DNA of 64,000 bases. Source: Camellia lanceoleosa. Lineage: Eukaryota > Streptophyta > Magnoliopsida > Ericales > Theaceae. Location: positions 164,698,261 to 164,762,260 of the forward strand of contig CM045758.1 in assembly GCA_025200525.1 (NCBI GenBank), in the 5' to 3' direction. A program made the translations under genes and the position numbers. How positions within the stretch are numbered: position 1 is the stretch's first letter; every line of letters starts with the position of its first letter. Shown here piece by piece: positions 11,381 to 24,590 of the stretch. A model generated the notes under the pieces. It did no database searches and had not been told where the DNA came from. It was given only the letters and a program-made list of their open reading frames with translations.

Positions 11381-14300
11381 TGTAGACACCCCATTTTCGA
11401 CCGCCCTCAAGACTTGGACATTACCGCTTGGACACTCGGTGATCTTCCATGTTTGTGTTCGTCTTGAGTTCCCGGAGGTCTCGGCTACGCGCCTTGCCTC
11501 AAGATCTCTCGACTCAACTGTTTCGTGTTTGATTTTGCACCAAACACTTGTGTTTTGCCTTGAAAGGGCAGGGAAGGGCTTGTGAGCCATCCCCACACTC
11601 CACCGGCCATGGCTTAAGGCCACCAGCTGTGTTTTGTTGCCACCGGCCAAATGTTTGGCCGACTGGCACTCTAGATGGCCGACCGGCTATCTTTTTTTGG
11701 TTAATTGCATTTTTGGCTAGCCGACTACTGTGCATCTGCTTTTGCAGATATTTTGGTGCAGTTGGCATGCACTTGGCTCCCCTCCATACACGTGTATGGA
11801 GGGATCTCCCTCTTTAGAAGCTTGTCTTATAAGCTTACAAGACTAAAAGCTCTATAAAGAGGAGGCTTCTTCTCTTGGCATAGAGGTGAGACAAGGTTAG
11901 ACATTTTAGACAACCATTTTTAGGGTTTGAATTCTAGGGTTAGGGTTTGGTTCATATCCTATCTCTATATCTCTCTCTAGTGTGTGTTTTGTCTCATTTT
12001 TGCTCACAAACACCCACCATCACACCATCTCTTGGAGCTGAGGCCCTTGAGGGTTGTTTTGGAGTTTTGGAGTTGGTTTCAACCTAAAGAAGCTGCTGGA
12101 GCTCCATTGTTGAAGAGGGTCTTCAAGGGTAAGAAGCTTGTCCCTTTATTCCCCATTTTTGCAAAGATTTTCTACCTATCTTGCAATTGTTTTTTGGCTT
12201 TGCATATAACACATAAAAGTTCTATTTTTAAGGCCTCTAAATAGTTTGTTAAGAGTGTTTTATGGTTTGAGGTTGTTTGACCCCTCTTAAGCCTTGTTTG
12301 GCCCTTGTTTTGTGCTATTTTGTGTGAGCTCCGGGACCACAGTGTTTGGGCCTCCTCACCACTGAAATCTTGTGGGATTTTAGAGGTGAGGATGGTGTCT
12401 TGAGATCCCAAGAAAGAGAGGGCCACCCCTTCTCCTTGTTGTTCTTGAATAGGACCATTTTTTGCCTCTTAAGGGAGCATCTAGTTTAAGTGTGTGTTGG
12501 CCATGCCTTAACTGATTTTCAGGCTTATAATGTCATAATATAGCATTGTTGTATGTTGGTTTAGATACACCATGCTTGTTTAGCATACATGCCTCGTAAT
12601 GCCAAGTTTAGGCCTTAACATGCCTTAGGTTGTAAGCCCTTGTTCTAGCGTGATTTAAGCCTAGCTTTGTGAAGCTTTAGTGCATGTTTTTGTATGCTTT
12701 AGCTCTGTTTTAAATTTCTTGAGTCATACTTGCCATGCATTGCATAGCCCCTTTGCATTATTAGTTTGTAGGCTTTAAATATGTGAAGTGTTGAGCATGC
12801 ATTGCTCAATTTATTTCAGTGGTTTGGAACTACTTAACCTGTAATTTCAGTCCTTATAACATGCTTACATGCTTGTCTTTCAATGCTTCTTTGGTGCTTT
12901 AGAAGTTTGTGTTGTATGCTCCATGTTAAGCATTTGTGAATGCCTCCATACTTAGACCATTTAGATGTTATCTAGGTGTGCCTTTGTCCCTGTTTTGGCA
13001 TGATTTGGGACTATTTTAATCCAACTTGGTCATTTGCTTCATGTGTCACATGATCTTGGTTTAAGCCCCTTGGCTTGTCTTGGGTTTTTGGCTTTGCTTG
13101 TCATAAGCTATGCTTGTCTTGTTTGTTTGGTTTGGCACCTCTTATAACATGACTTCAGAGCTTTTTCATGCATGCTATACACCCATGTTTGCATTCTCTT
13201 AAGTGTGCTTGAGAGTCCCTCTTTGTGCTTAAGTGGTGGCCCATGAACATGTGTATGTGTGTGTGTGTGTTAGTCCTTCGCTTTGAGTACTTCGGCTACT
13301 GTTTTAGGTTTGCTTGAGAGTTGCCTAATCAGTTTAAGTCCATCCCTCTTGTTTATTGCATACACTCCTTGTATGTTGTAGCATATTGATGAGTTGTTGC
13401 ATGATTGAATGAAGTCACATGTTGGCTTGCATGCTTGAATACCTATATTAGCCTTGCACACTTGTTGGTTGCATTGTTTTATGCCTTGCATGTCTTGCAT
13501 GCTCATTTGCATTGCCATGTTGCATGCCTAGTTAACATGCTTGGGTTGCATTGCATTAGCATGCATACTTGACCTCTTGAAATGAGTATGATAGAGGTTG
13601 AACCCCTTTGCTTGTTTATTTGGTTTGTATTCATTTGAAATTGAAGTTGCATGCTTGATTCTTTGGGCCATCATGCATGGAAATGCGTGATTGGTGGTCC
13701 GAGAATCGAGGCCCATGTCCTTTTGAGTCATAAACATGATAAGGGGTATGATTGGTGCATACATTGCTTGAAATGCATTGCCATGCCAAATATTGCCCTC
13801 TACTGCTGTCAAACCAAATTCTGCAGGAATTTTTGTCCGGTCGGCTAAATAAAGTGCCGGCCGGCCATCTTTTTTGGCCGGTTGATTAAATCTGTGGCTA
13901 GTGACCATTCTCTATGGCCGGTGGTGTTCTTCTCCAGCTAGTGGTGTTCCCTAGCATCCCGAGAGCAAAACCTGAGACTTTGGCAGTCCTCAGAGGAGCA
14001 GAGCAGGGAAAACAGAGGCATCTTGAGCATGGCAGTGGATTTCCGGGCGGAACCGAGCACGCATACATTGAGCCCTCTCCCCGAGGTTGCTATTTACTGC
14101 TTTCTTAGATTAATTAATTTGCTTAATTAAATTTAATTGTCTGTAATATTTAATTAGCTTGTCAGTTAGTTAAATTGTATTGTTCTTTCGGTCCCTCCGA
14201 GCGAGGGTAAATTTGTAATAAGTGTGCGTGAGTGTATGTATGTCTTCCAACCCCACATCTTTCTTCCCTTTTATTTACCTACTTATGATGGTAGACTAGG

Positions 14301-15258
14301 GCATATTTAAATTAGCACACCTTATGCTATGCATGCGTGCATCCATGCATTTGTCTTGCATGGACCGGGCTCGGCGCATCATACTAACTGCATTTGTATT
14401 TCAATTCCGAAGTTGAATACATATTAATTGCAGCATTTCATATGCCATCTCTAGGATAGTCGAGCCTACTGTAGTTGCATCTTGTATGTGTTGCATTAGC
14501 CATCTTAACATGAACTAGGATCATGCATATGATTACTAACTAGTTTTTGTTTTGGCTCGGAGTACTAGGTGAGCTTTTATGTTTTAGCATATCGCATGCG
14601 TGTGAGTGTTGCCATAATTGCATGATTACCATGAAGCTAGATGCTTATGCGATAAACTACCTGAATGCCTGTGGGTGAAGGTTGGGTTACTTGAGTTGGG
14701 ATAATTCATTGAAATCCGTGTTTTAGCCTACTTGCGAGTAGCAAATTCCAAAACATTTTTTAAAAACAAAATGGATATGCAATGCTTGTTTCCAAATTAG
14801 GTGATCTAGTCTATACTTGTTTGCTGTGCGCATAACGTAGTAATTCTAGGCTAATAACCGGAATAAGAGCATATAATGTTTTCAAAATAAGATATCACGG
14901 TTAGTAGAGGCCAATCTTTGATCGGGTGAGAGGGGGTGTTCATAGTTGACCTTCCCTAATCGTACCCAAGTTCTCAAGCCGAGACAACTTTGGTGATGAC
15001 GGACACGTGGCCTCTGGCATCGAGTCAGGGCTTCCTAAATTTCCCAAAATAAAATATTTAGGTGGCAACTCTGTATCTGGCAAAGCAGTCCATGTTTGGC
15101 ACTTCTTTCAAAAAAATCTGTTTTTCTCAAAACGATTTGCCAGGTTTGGACTCTTTGGTTCAGATTTAGAACCGTGACAATTTGAGTCCGAACTGTAGTA
15201 GACTCGCAAAACGAACAAAACGGGAGTCATCCTCCTGGGGCGTTCAAGGACGTCTACA
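11381..15258 (+). mobile_element. Complete Tat-type LTR, 3.88 kb, at the left of element B
   Basis: Begins TGTAGACACCCCATTTTCGAC and ends AAGGACGTCTACA, a 7-base terminal inverted repeat (TGTAGAC/GTCTACA). Internal landmarks are two GGCC-word clusters (11,590-11,720 and 13,855-13,930), a TATA-like TCTATAAAG (11,851), the TGTAATAAGTGTG region (14,215) and the shared tail from 14,890 (ATCACGGTTAGTAGAGG to TGGCAACTCTGTATCTGG). The two hairpins of the other LTRs are replaced here by different sequence. Unusually, a polypurine tract sits on its left while gag sequence starts on its right, so it was used both as a right and as a left LTR, or arose by LTR-LTR recombination. Confidence 0.85.
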
Positions 15259-15299
15259 AATGTCCAAGAAAATGCGGGCATTTAAGCAGATCCCATCCC

Positions 15300-16810
15300 A
15301 CCTCAGACCTCCAAGGCGCTAGTTTACCAAATGGAGGCGCCGTTTGAATTTGAGGATGACCCCACCACATTGAAGGTCAGCAAAGCTAGAAAAACTCTTT
15401 AAACGACCACATGCCGTAAATTCAATCCCTGATATTGAGGATGGCTATACTAATTCGGTAATGACCTTACCAGATAGATTCAAGATACCGGATATAGACC
15501 GGTTTGACAGTTCCAGGGATCCTATGGTCCATCTACGGTTATTCTCTGATATCATATGACCAATGGGTCTCACCAGACTACAGAAGTTGTCGCTCTTTGG
15601 CCAGACCCTGTCAGGTATAGCTTCCATCTGGTATGCCAAGCTTGAAGACTCTGTAAAGAGAAATTGGGAGGAAATAGTCGAGGCCTTCATAGCACAGTAC
15701 TCCTATAATACTCAGATTGAGGTCACTACTTATGATCTCGAAGCAACTTGCCAGGAGCCAAAGGAGGGCTTCTCGGATTTTGTGACCCGATGGAGGGCTA
15801 AGGCCTCTATGATGACTATCTGGCCGTCTAAAAAGGACCAGATCAGAATGGTGGTCCATAACTTGTACAGAAGATTATTACAGAAGATGATAGTCTTGCC
15901 TTTGTCTACCTTTGCTGAATTCCACGAAATAGGGGTGCAAATAGAGGATGCGATGAAGCAGGCTCTGATAGACCACCACGAGAAAGAACAGCCCAAAAGG
16001 CCCTTTACATGCAGCTCCAATGCATCCACGACTTGTGGCACCTCTATGCGGCCTTCATATGTGAGCATGGTCACCACCACACCCAAGATTTCCAACCCCT
16101 TTGCCGACACATCCAATACAACCTCCCAAACCTCAAGCCATCAGGCCCAAGGAGAGAGGGTCTTCACCCCGCTTTACATGTCCTTATCCAAAGCCTTAGG
16201 GGTCTTGATTAGGAAACGGCTTCCGAAGCAGTTAAAACAACGCCCACTGCCCGATCTTCTTCCTCCGAAACACAACCCAGCCAAATATTGTGCTTTCCAC
16301 CAATAACATGGTTATGATACTGATAAGTGCTTTAGACTGCGTCATGAGATTCAAGATCTCATTGACAATAAGGTGATAGCACCTCCTGAAAAGCCCAATG
16401 TCACTACAAATCCTGTCCCACCACATAACCAAGCCCCTCCACCCGGGCAAATAAACCTCATTCACACACTAGTCGTCCCTTACTACCCCAGTATATACAT
16501 CACCCCCTTTCACCTACCTAAGTCAATGTTGTTCATCCCTGAGAGCACAGACTTATGCATGATGAACACGCCAACAATCCAAACTGAATTCGTGGTGGTG
16601 ACAGTGGAAGATGAAAGGAGATCAGCTTTGGTGGAGAATACCAGTCCGTTGCCCGAGGACTTTGAGGATTTATCTGATGGGATGTACGACCCGAGCTGCT
16701 ATGTTGTGCCAATCAATCAAGTAAAGCCGGAAATGGTACTACCGACTGCGATGGAGGTCAGTGTAGTCTGAGAAGATGGACCAAGTTAGGGATTAGATGA
16801 TTTAGCCGAC
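15300..16810 (+). pseudogene. gag of element B (degenerate)
   Basis: Structural capsid/nucleocapsid protein of the element. A conserved stretch around 15,460-15,550 (DRFKIPDIDRFDSSRDPMVH) precedes a long open stretch from 15,563. This contains the retrotransposon-gag core (LTRLQKLSLFGQTLSGIAS, WYAKL, FSDFVTRWRAKA) and, after a Pro/Thr-rich hinge, the zinc-binding YCAFHQ.HGYDTDKC motif at about 16,290-16,335. A TAA (probably from CAA) at 16,304-16,306 falls inside that motif. Further stops are at 15,557 and 16,769. Frame is otherwise constant. The N terminus and the usual leader between LTR and gag are missing or scrambled in 15,259-15,440. Confidence 0.8.
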
Positions 16811-18431
16811 CTGGAGGAGGATATGGACAATTTGCAATTCTTTAATGAACATGATCAAGGGGCTGTACACATTAACTGGTTCGATCTGAACAGGTCAACC
16901 AATAATTTAGGGTGGCTAAGTGATGAACCTAATGTAGATGAGGGAGCTGAACCGAAGTTGGAAGAACAGAATGTGGAAATTGCAGCAATGGCCAAAACGG
17001 CTGATAGAAAGGGTAAGCTACCGGAAAGCACTGGTAAAGAACAACAGGCTCAGAAACTAGGCATAGTTAGTACTGTAAATACAGAACAAGAAGCCACTGG
17101 AGCAGTTTGGACAAGAAATGAGTGAAAATGATCAGAAAGCTGGAATAGCTCAACACCCCGTAGAGAATGTTACTGCTGAAGGAACACTTAGACATGAACT
17201 GGACAATTGCTTGTTGATTGCTGGAGGTATGTGGTGGAAAGATGATGACTTGCGTATTGCCCACACTAATGAGGATTGGGGTGAAAGTATTCCTGATAGT
17301 ACCTAGTATGTGAAAGAAATCAACCACATGACAAGAAGTGGCAGATATTTCAAACCCCCGTATTTGGACCAACCCGAGGCATCTGGGAAGGACAAAAAGG
17401 TAGAGAAACAAAGGGAAAAATTGTTAGAGGAAGAGGCTGTGCTGAAACAGTTAAAGAAGATTCAAGCAAACATATCTATCTACGGGCTGTTTATGGCTTC
17501 GCGAGTACGTAGGCATGCTATATTGTCTGCAATGGATAAAGCAAAGTTGTCCATCGACACCACCCTAGAACAACTGGTGGGATTAGTCTTCTCAGGAGGT
17601 GCCGTGCCAACTTTGACCTTTTCTGACAAGGAACGACCGCTGAAGGGCTCTGCACATAACAAGCCTCTATACATATCCATAGAGTGCTAGGAAAAGTGGG
17701 TGCCAGTCGTATTAGTTGACACTGGGTCGGCAATCAACATCTGTCCATGCCACACCGCTTATGTTATTGGCCTAAAATCAGCCGATTTTGTACCTACAAC
17801 CTAGGTGATCCGAGCATATGACAATATAAGCGGAGAGGTGATGGAAACAGTGCAGATAAGAGTGTAGGTTGGACCCGCGTAACAGGATATTGAATTTCTT
17901 ATCCTGGATGTTCCAGCCACTTTTAACCTACTACTTGGGCGACCCTAGCTACACCAAGTAAAAACTGTCTCTTCTACCCTCCATCAAATGTTGAAGTACC
18001 CCCATAGAAAAGAGGTGACCATAGTCTTCGGGAATTCATCTGTACATCCTCCGCCAGAGGTCACTACACCCGTACTGGAGATTATGCATGGCGAAGAGGA
18101 TGTTTTCATTTTGGGGTTTACCTTGGCTGAGGCCCGGGTGGTGCAGAGTATCTTGGATTTCAATGAGGGCTTCTATGTTAGTGCCCAATCTGTATACTTC
18201 ATGAATAAGTTGCAGCACATGCCCAGAATGGGATTAGGCAGAAGTGGCCGGAAATGCGTCATTGCATTGGCTGATGTGCCACATAACCCTTATGCCTTTG
18301 GTCTTAGCTATACACCCACCAAAGAGGACTGGGTAAGGAAAGGGAAAGAAATGGCCGGAAGAGCCAGAACAGAACAAAGCAAAGCAGGAAGCACTATGAG
18401 CTTGTGCACCGACCAATTCGGGGAACCCTAA
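16811..18431 (+). pseudogene. gag-pol linker and aspartic protease of element B (degenerate)
   Basis: An acidic linker (16,823-17,125) continues the gag frame. Near 17,115 the frame changes by one, and the new frame is open with single stops to 18,431. It carries the motif NHMTRSGRYFKPP (about 17,320), a coiled-coil-like KQREKLLEEEAVLKQLKK stretch, then the retropepsin core VVLVDTGSAINI with catalytic D-T-G at 17,718-17,726 and the distal FNLLLGRP at about 17,925-17,948. Stops at 17,688, 17,803, 17,863, 17,878 and 17,947 destroy it. The protease would process the polyprotein. The segment after it resembles the Tat linker before RT. Confidence 0.8.
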
Positions 18432-18432
18432 A

Positions 18433-20680
18433 TGGCTATTTTGTTCGGGAAGGAGAAGACTTCCCATTCTGTGGATTCCCCAAACCTGGGTTCAACTCTG
18501 AGAAGCAGCGGGTTCTCGGTTTTGAGATTTTCTTCGACTTGCAGTTGCAAAAGAGCGACACAGAGGAATAGAATGAACAAGCTGCTGAGGCTACTAAGGG
18601 CATAGAAAGTGATTCCAACAGCAGTGAACTTGAGGTAGGAGCAGCACTGGCATGTCCCCTTTTGGATCCTTAGATCAACCCGGAGAGCTTAGGGGATGAC
18701 CTAACCGTTTCCATGATCAGAGACCAATCAGGTATGGACCCTTTTGGTGGTATATTGGATGCATCTAACGGACCATCTCTCATTTGGCAGCTGGAGGAGG
18801 GTTTTCTGTCCAGGAGCGCTGAGTCAGGTTGTGAATCAAAATTTGATCCTACGGAGTCTGTGGAGTCGGAATCAGATTTCGATTCGTCTGAGTCTGGGTT
18901 TAGTATTCCTGGGGTTGATAACCTAGATGCCGAGGTTTTGTCCAGGTCATCTTTTTCCTTTTCTTTTGAGTCAGTTGTAACCGAGCAACTGAATGAACTG
19001 GACATTGTGAATGCGAATGCCACTGTAAGTTTTGAGTACTTCTCTGTGCCACTCGTATATTGCATTGATCATGATTTTCCAAATTTTAGTGAAAACGAGG
19101 AAGGAATTCCTCTAGTTTTGAAACATTTGATTGATCGAGAGGTGAAGAGGTTTGTAAAACTCTTTGCTGATGAAATCTTTCCAATTAATGTGGGTACTGA
19201 GAAGGATTCGCGTCTGGTCCAGATCGGGTCCACGTTGTCTTCAAAGGAGCGCGAGCACTTAGTCGTTTTATTAAAAGATTTCAAAGATGTTTTCGCGTGG
19301 TCCTACGAAGACATGCCTGGAATTGATCCTGAGATCATACAGCATCGGATCCCTTTTGACCCTGAGGCCCGACCCATCAAACAGAAGCTGCGGAGAATAC
19401 GCTCGGATTGGGCTTTGAAGATTAAAGAAGAGGTCACCAAGAAGATAGACGCAGGTTTTTTGCTAGTATTTGAATATCTGACTTGGTTGGCCAATATTGT
19501 TCCGATACTGAAGAAAGATGCCAAAATTCAAGTGTGTGTGGATTTCAGAGATCTGATCAAAGTTAGTCCAAAGGACGACTTTCCTCTACTACACATCGAT
19601 GAATTGGTGGACTTCACCACAGGCCATGCGTTGCTCTCCTTCATAGATGGATTTTTCGGGTATAACCAGATACTAATGGCACCTGAAGATAGAGAGAAAA
19701 CTATCTTCACTATGCTGTGGGGAACCTACTGCTACAGGGTGATGCCGTTTAGGCTGAAGAATGTTGGAGCTACCTATCAATGGGCTGCAACCACAATTCT
19801 ACATGATATGATCCACAAAGAGATCGAGATGTATGTGGACAACATGATTGTCAAGTCCAAGGAAAGAAAGGGCCACTACACCGCCTTAAAGAAATTCTTC
19901 CAATGGATTAGAGAATATCGGTTGAGGCTGAATCCACAGAAATGCACTTTTGGCGTAACAGCAGGGAAAATGCTGGGTTTTTTGATCACACAAAGGGGCA
20001 TCGTAGTAGATCCTTCCAAAATAAAGGCCATCCTAGAAATACCACCACCAAGGACTGAAAAGGTAGTGTGAGGCTTTCTGGGTAAAGTACAATTCATAAG
20101 ATGGTTTATTTCAAAATTAACCTTGACTTGTGAACCACTATTTGGTCTCTTGAAGAAAGGAAAGAAATTTCAATGGGATGACCAATGTTAGTTTGCTTTT
20201 GAGCAGATCAAGCAGTACCTTCAGAATCTGCCTGTGTTGTCACCGACAAAGCCGGGAAAGCCCTTGATTCTGTATCTATCAGTAACAGACACAACAATGA
20301 GATGCATGCTTGCTCAGGAATCTGAGGATAGAGTGAAGAAAGCCATCTATTACCTGAGTAAGAAGATGCTGGATTATGAGACTCGTTACACCCCGTTAGA
20401 GAAGGCTTGCTTAGCCTTGGTATGGGCTACCAGCAAATTGAGGCACTATCTGTTAGCTCACTCCTTAATTCTAGTTTCGAGATTAGATCTCGACAAATAT
20501 CTCTTCAAAAAACCAGCACTAACGAGTAGGCTAGCCCGTTGGTTATTTCTTCTTTTTGAATTTGATTTGAAATATGTTACTTACAAGTCTGTTAAGAGGA
20601 GAGCGGTAGCCGAGTTCCTAGTAGATCACTCCATAGAAGGGGATAAAACGGTAGAATACCTATTCCCAGATGAAGCTATT
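18433..20680 (+). pseudogene. Reverse transcriptase and RNase H of element B (degenerate)
   Basis: A second frameshift near 18,430 moves coding to the frame kept until 22,432. After an acidic, Ser-rich spacer (18,713-18,980) the RT begins (IPFDPEARPIKQKLRRIRS at about 19,345). Visible RT blocks: VCVDFRDLIKVSPKDDFPL, SFIDGFFGYNQI, TMLWGTYCYRVMPFRLKN. The catalytic box reads YVDNM at 19,832-19,846, so the second catalytic Asp is Asn. The connection and RNase H follow (LGFLITQRGI, KPLILYLSVTD, AIYYLSKKM.DYETRYTPLEK). Stops at 18,567, 18,670, 20,069 and about 20,188. The mutation and stops rule out activity. Confidence 0.9.
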
Positions 20681-20689
20681 TTACAGGTC

Positions 20690-21180
20690 GAGGAAGAGAT
20701 TTGGACAATGTACTTTGATAGAGCATCTAATCAATACGGTTATGGGATAGGGGTGTTGCTGATAACACCTGACAATTCCCATATACCCTTAGCCTTCAAA
20801 CTCAAGTTCAAAGTATCTAACAACGAAGCAGAATAAGAAGCATGTATCGTTGGTTTGGAAGTCGCCCTGGAATTAAGAGCAAAAAGGTTGGATGTCATTG
20901 GGGACTCGAACCTAGTTGTGTCTCAAGCAAAAGGAGGCTGGAAGGTCAAATAAAAAAAAATGAAGATCTATCACCAAACCTTGGATGTTTTGATTCGTAG
21001 GTTTGAGAAGCTAACCTTCACTCATCAACTAAGAGAGAACAACAAGTTCACTAACGCCTTATCAACTCTATCTTCCATGATAGACATCCCGTTTGGAGTA
21101 CGGATGCGTCCGATCATTATTGAGTAGAGATATATGCCAGCCTACAAGTCTATCGCCGCAATAGAAGAAGTGCAAGATCA
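20690..21180 (+). pseudogene. Second (archaeal-type) RNase H domain, Tat-lineage hallmark
   Basis: Reads WTMYFDRASNQYGYGIGVLL, then SNNEAE.EACIVGLEVALEL, then LDVIGDSNLVVSQAKGGW. This is the D...E...D pattern of the extra RNase H fused after the ordinary one in plant Tat/Ogre-type elements; its first acidic residue is in FDRAS and the third in GDSNLV. Stops at 20,834, 20,951, 21,125 and 21,188. The presence of two RNase H domains is the strongest lineage marker in the element. Confidence 0.85.
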
Positions 21181-21189
21181 AAACCCCTA

Positions 21190-22432
21190 GTATTATGATA
21201 TCTGGAACTTCCTGGAAAAAGAGGCTTGTCCACTAGGAGCAAATGCCAAAGATAAAAGGGCAATACGGCAGATGGCCGTCCAATTTATCATCTGCGGGGG
21301 TAAGTTGTATAGGATGGGTCATCTTGGAATGCACAAGTTGTGTGTTGATGCAGAAGAGTCGAAGTGCTTAATGGAGACCATCCATGGGAGAGAGTGTGGA
21401 GTGCATATGAGCGAAGTAATGCTAGCCCGGAAGATTCTTAGGCAAGGTTACTACTGGTCTACCATGGAGGAGGATTGTATTGGTTTTGTTCAGCGATGCC
21501 ACAAATGCCAAATTCATGCAAATCGCATGAATATCCCGTCGTCGAAGCTGTACAACATGACTTCACCATGGCCTTTCTCAGTCTGGGAAATTGACATCAT
21601 TGAGGCAGTTACACCGAAAGGGTCAAATGGACACGAGTATATTCTGGTGGTAATTGATTATTTCACAAAGTGGGTGGAAGCTCAGTCTTATGTAATGTTG
21701 AAAGCAGCGCGTGTGGCTAAGTTCATCCACAACAACATCATTTGCCGTTATGGAGTCCCGATTGAGATCATTTCAGACAATGGCTCCCATTTTAAGAAAG
21801 AAGTGATCGATTTGTTGGAGAAATACAATGTGGCTTTTCATAAGTCATTTACATATCGGTTGCAAACCAATGGAGCTGTTGAGGCCCCCAATAAGAACAT
21901 CAAGGACATTTTGCAGAAAATGGTTGAGACCTACAGGGACTGGCTAGACAAATTGCCATTTGTTCTCTGGGGCTACAGAACTTCAATTCGGACATCTACT
22001 GGGGCAACTCCATACTCTCTTGTTTATGGGATGGAAGCTGTTCTGCCAGTTGAAATAGAGGTTCCGTCGTTGCGGGTTATGGATGAGTGCCACATAGCAG
22101 AAGCAGATTGGCAGTAGAGTAGGTTCAAGGAATTGATGCTATTCGATGAGAGAAGGCTGAAAGCCTTGTACCACATTCAAGGATATCAATGCAAGATTGC
22201 TAGGGCATTTAACAAAAAAGTTAAGTCTCGGAATCTTAAGGAAGGGGATTTGGTGCTGAAAGACAACCGAGCTCCCATCCATGACTCTAGGGGTAAGTTT
22301 AGACCTAATTGGACTGGTCCTTACATTATCAAAACCATTTGGTCGGGTGAAGATGTTATTCTCATAAACCTAGATGGCCTAGAATTTTTCCAACCAATCA
22401 ACATGGACAAGTTAAAGAAATATTACCCCTAA
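21190..22432 (+). pseudogene. Integrase of element B (nearly intact)
   Basis: Zinc-binding region: IHGRECGVH about 60 bases before LARKILRQGYYWSTMEEDC and CHKCQIH (His-His-Cys-Cys). Catalytic core: first Asp in WEIDII at 21,593, second in SDNGSHF at 21,776, Glu in NGAVEA at 21,881, with 34 residues between the last two. The C terminus (LKEGDLVLKDNR, FRPNWTGPYII, QPINMDKLKKYYP) ends at a natural stop at 22,430-22,432. It lacks a chromodomain, as expected for Tat. A single TAG at 22,115 (in EADWQ.SRFKEL) interrupts it between core and C terminus. Integrase would insert the element DNA. Confidence 0.9.
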
Positions 22433-24430
22433 AAGACTTGCTAGCTTGAAAACCTGGAAGGGCGACCTAGGCAAAAGTTAGAACACAAAAAAATAGAAAA
22501 AAGAAAAACTGGGCTCGCAAGGTTGAAAACCTAGAAATGGCGGCCTTAGCAAAAGTTACAGCGCAAAAGGAGAGCATTAATACTCGAGTGAACCCGAACT
22601 GAACTACGTAAAGCCTGATTCTCATCTTTGGGATATGTAGGCAACTTCATTTTGAAGTCCATCCATAAACACCTCCAAATCAACTGTGTCCATATGTTTG
22701 ATCAAGGCATCCCTGTCAGTTCGTTATTTGAAAGATCGGTTGTGATCCTTACTTTGAGAGAAGAGCTGATTACAGTGCTGAGCAGTGCTATTCAGTCTAG
22801 GAACAATTTTCCAATTTTGGATTCAGGGTTTGTATGTCTCAAGGATAGATTCCATGTGTCAGGTTGTGATCCTTATCGAAAATGGTTTTGAAAAGTTTTG
22901 ATAAAAGTTGATTTTGTTCAAATTAATCTTTTTACAATTTAGACTATTTTTGGACCAAAAGGAAAATTTTCAGTATCCATAACTTCAATTTCATTGGTTT
23001 CAATACAAAGTTCTCCAACTCTCAATACAAATCAAAGTTGATTTTATTACATTCAAAAAGAAAACTTGAAAAGTAAATATCAAAGCAATAAACTTGGGGC
23101 ATAGCTGAGTCAGGTGTTCCTATGTCCCCCGCTTGTGCTTGTGGAAGCTTCTGATGCTAAAGTGGGCCCGGATTGCGCCTCATCTTCAAGCCAAGTCAAG
23201 CACTCGCCAAAAAGTGCGCGGTTGAAACTAGGCGTGGGAGCCAGAAGCTCTCTTATCCTCCAAGTAGTGGGATGTCGAGCTAACTGTGAACCTCGGATTG
23301 GGAATGAAGCCAGATATTCTACCCCCTCTTCTGGGCAAGTCTGGTTGTGTCTGAATTGATGCCTGAACTGAAACGAAATGTAAAATGCACAGTGTGTCAA
23401 GCTAATCAGCTAAATGCTGGGTTTCCGAGCCATGCCATAGCTTATTTCAGGCAGATCAAACCAGAGACAACGCTATGCAATGTCAGCAGCAGGCCTGTTG
23501 CACATCCAATGGCACCACCATCCCTCGTTCAGAAAATCCACTAGTTGTTAGCGAAAGAAATAGCCTCGTACTAAATATGCAGGGCAAGAGTGCACTACCT
23601 TCAACTTGTCCATGAGCCATATCTGGGGAGAGATGAAAGAAAAGAGAGATTAAAGAATAGAGAGGTGTATGTTGAGAGAAAAAGTGAGAAAAGAAGAGAA
23701 TAAATGCGAAGTGATGTGAGAAACACATATGAGAAAGGGTGGGAAACATTACCTGAAGAAGTAGTGGACTTCCTACAAATTTGTTTGTCTCTCGCTGATG
23801 AAAGGCGTCTAAGCCCATTAAAGTCTCGACTAGTACCAAGCCAATGCAACTTTTGCCCTTTTTCAAGCCCTGTGCCATTTCAACTAGCCGAATGTTAGAC
23901 CTGCCGATACTAGGGGCAAAAAGGAAATGTGCTAGCATGAAAACCCCGCCAAAGAAGATCGCTTCGGTCACTAGTATCAGAGAATCAATGAATCAAACTG
24001 GGGATGTCCAGCTCTCCATTGTGAACCAAGGATCAAGCCTCATGCAAAGTGAGCCCACACATCCTTCCCAAAGCTTGGATGTGACCAAACGAGGCTAAGG
24101 CAAGATTTCCTCATCGCGTTGGAATTCCATTAGCACTTGGAATTCTTCAATTGTTGGGCATAGCTCTTGTCCCCCGAAGCTAAACACGTGCGTAACCGGG
24201 ATCCAACATCTAGCTGTGGCGTGTAGGAATGGAAAACAAAGTGGAGAATGACTCAGTGGAAATAGTGTATTTATGCCGAAACCTTGGAAATTCAGCTTTT
24301 CTGAGCCATCTAAAGTTGCAATCTAATCGGAGAGTTTTTCGGCAAAAAATGGCTCCATTTGTAGCAAAACAACAGTTGAAATGAAGAAATCACGAAGTTG
24401 GAGCTTTTGTAGAAGATAAGGCAGTGAGTA
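22433..24430 (+). other. 3' region of element B, non-coding
   Basis: Begins with a purine-rich stretch and two copies of GGTTGAAAACCTxGAA / GGCGACC, then the conserved block GAACTACGTAAAGCCTGATT...GGGATATGTAGGCAAC (22,597-22,645). It parallels 30,851-32,340 in element C, including GGGGCATAGCTGAGTCAGG (23,097) and GAGATTAAAGAATAGAGAGG (23,646). No protein-coding signal convinced me here. ORFs in it differ between the two elements. Confidence 0.65.
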
Positions 24431-24454
24431 GAAGCTAGGTGTCAACATTTTGGA

Positions 24455-24590
24455 GGTCCTACACATTGATGGCCGGCAAGGCTCATTGATGGCCGACATA
24501 GGCCCATTGATGGTCAGTAGAGGTTCATTAATGGCCGGCATGAGGGATAGATGGCCGGCAGGCCACCTCTCATGGCCAACAACCTTCCTC
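24455..24590. repeat. ATTGATGGCCGGC tandem words
   Basis: Five or so imperfect copies of ATTGATGGCCGGCA spaced 18-27 bases apart, 3' to the antisense PMD gene. They are of the same word family as the clusters in the LTRs. Confidence 0.75.

Noticed and set aside
23483..23971. 162-codon minus-strand ORF in the 3' region of element B
   Set aside because: It has no recognisable domain and is not open in the parallel part of element C.
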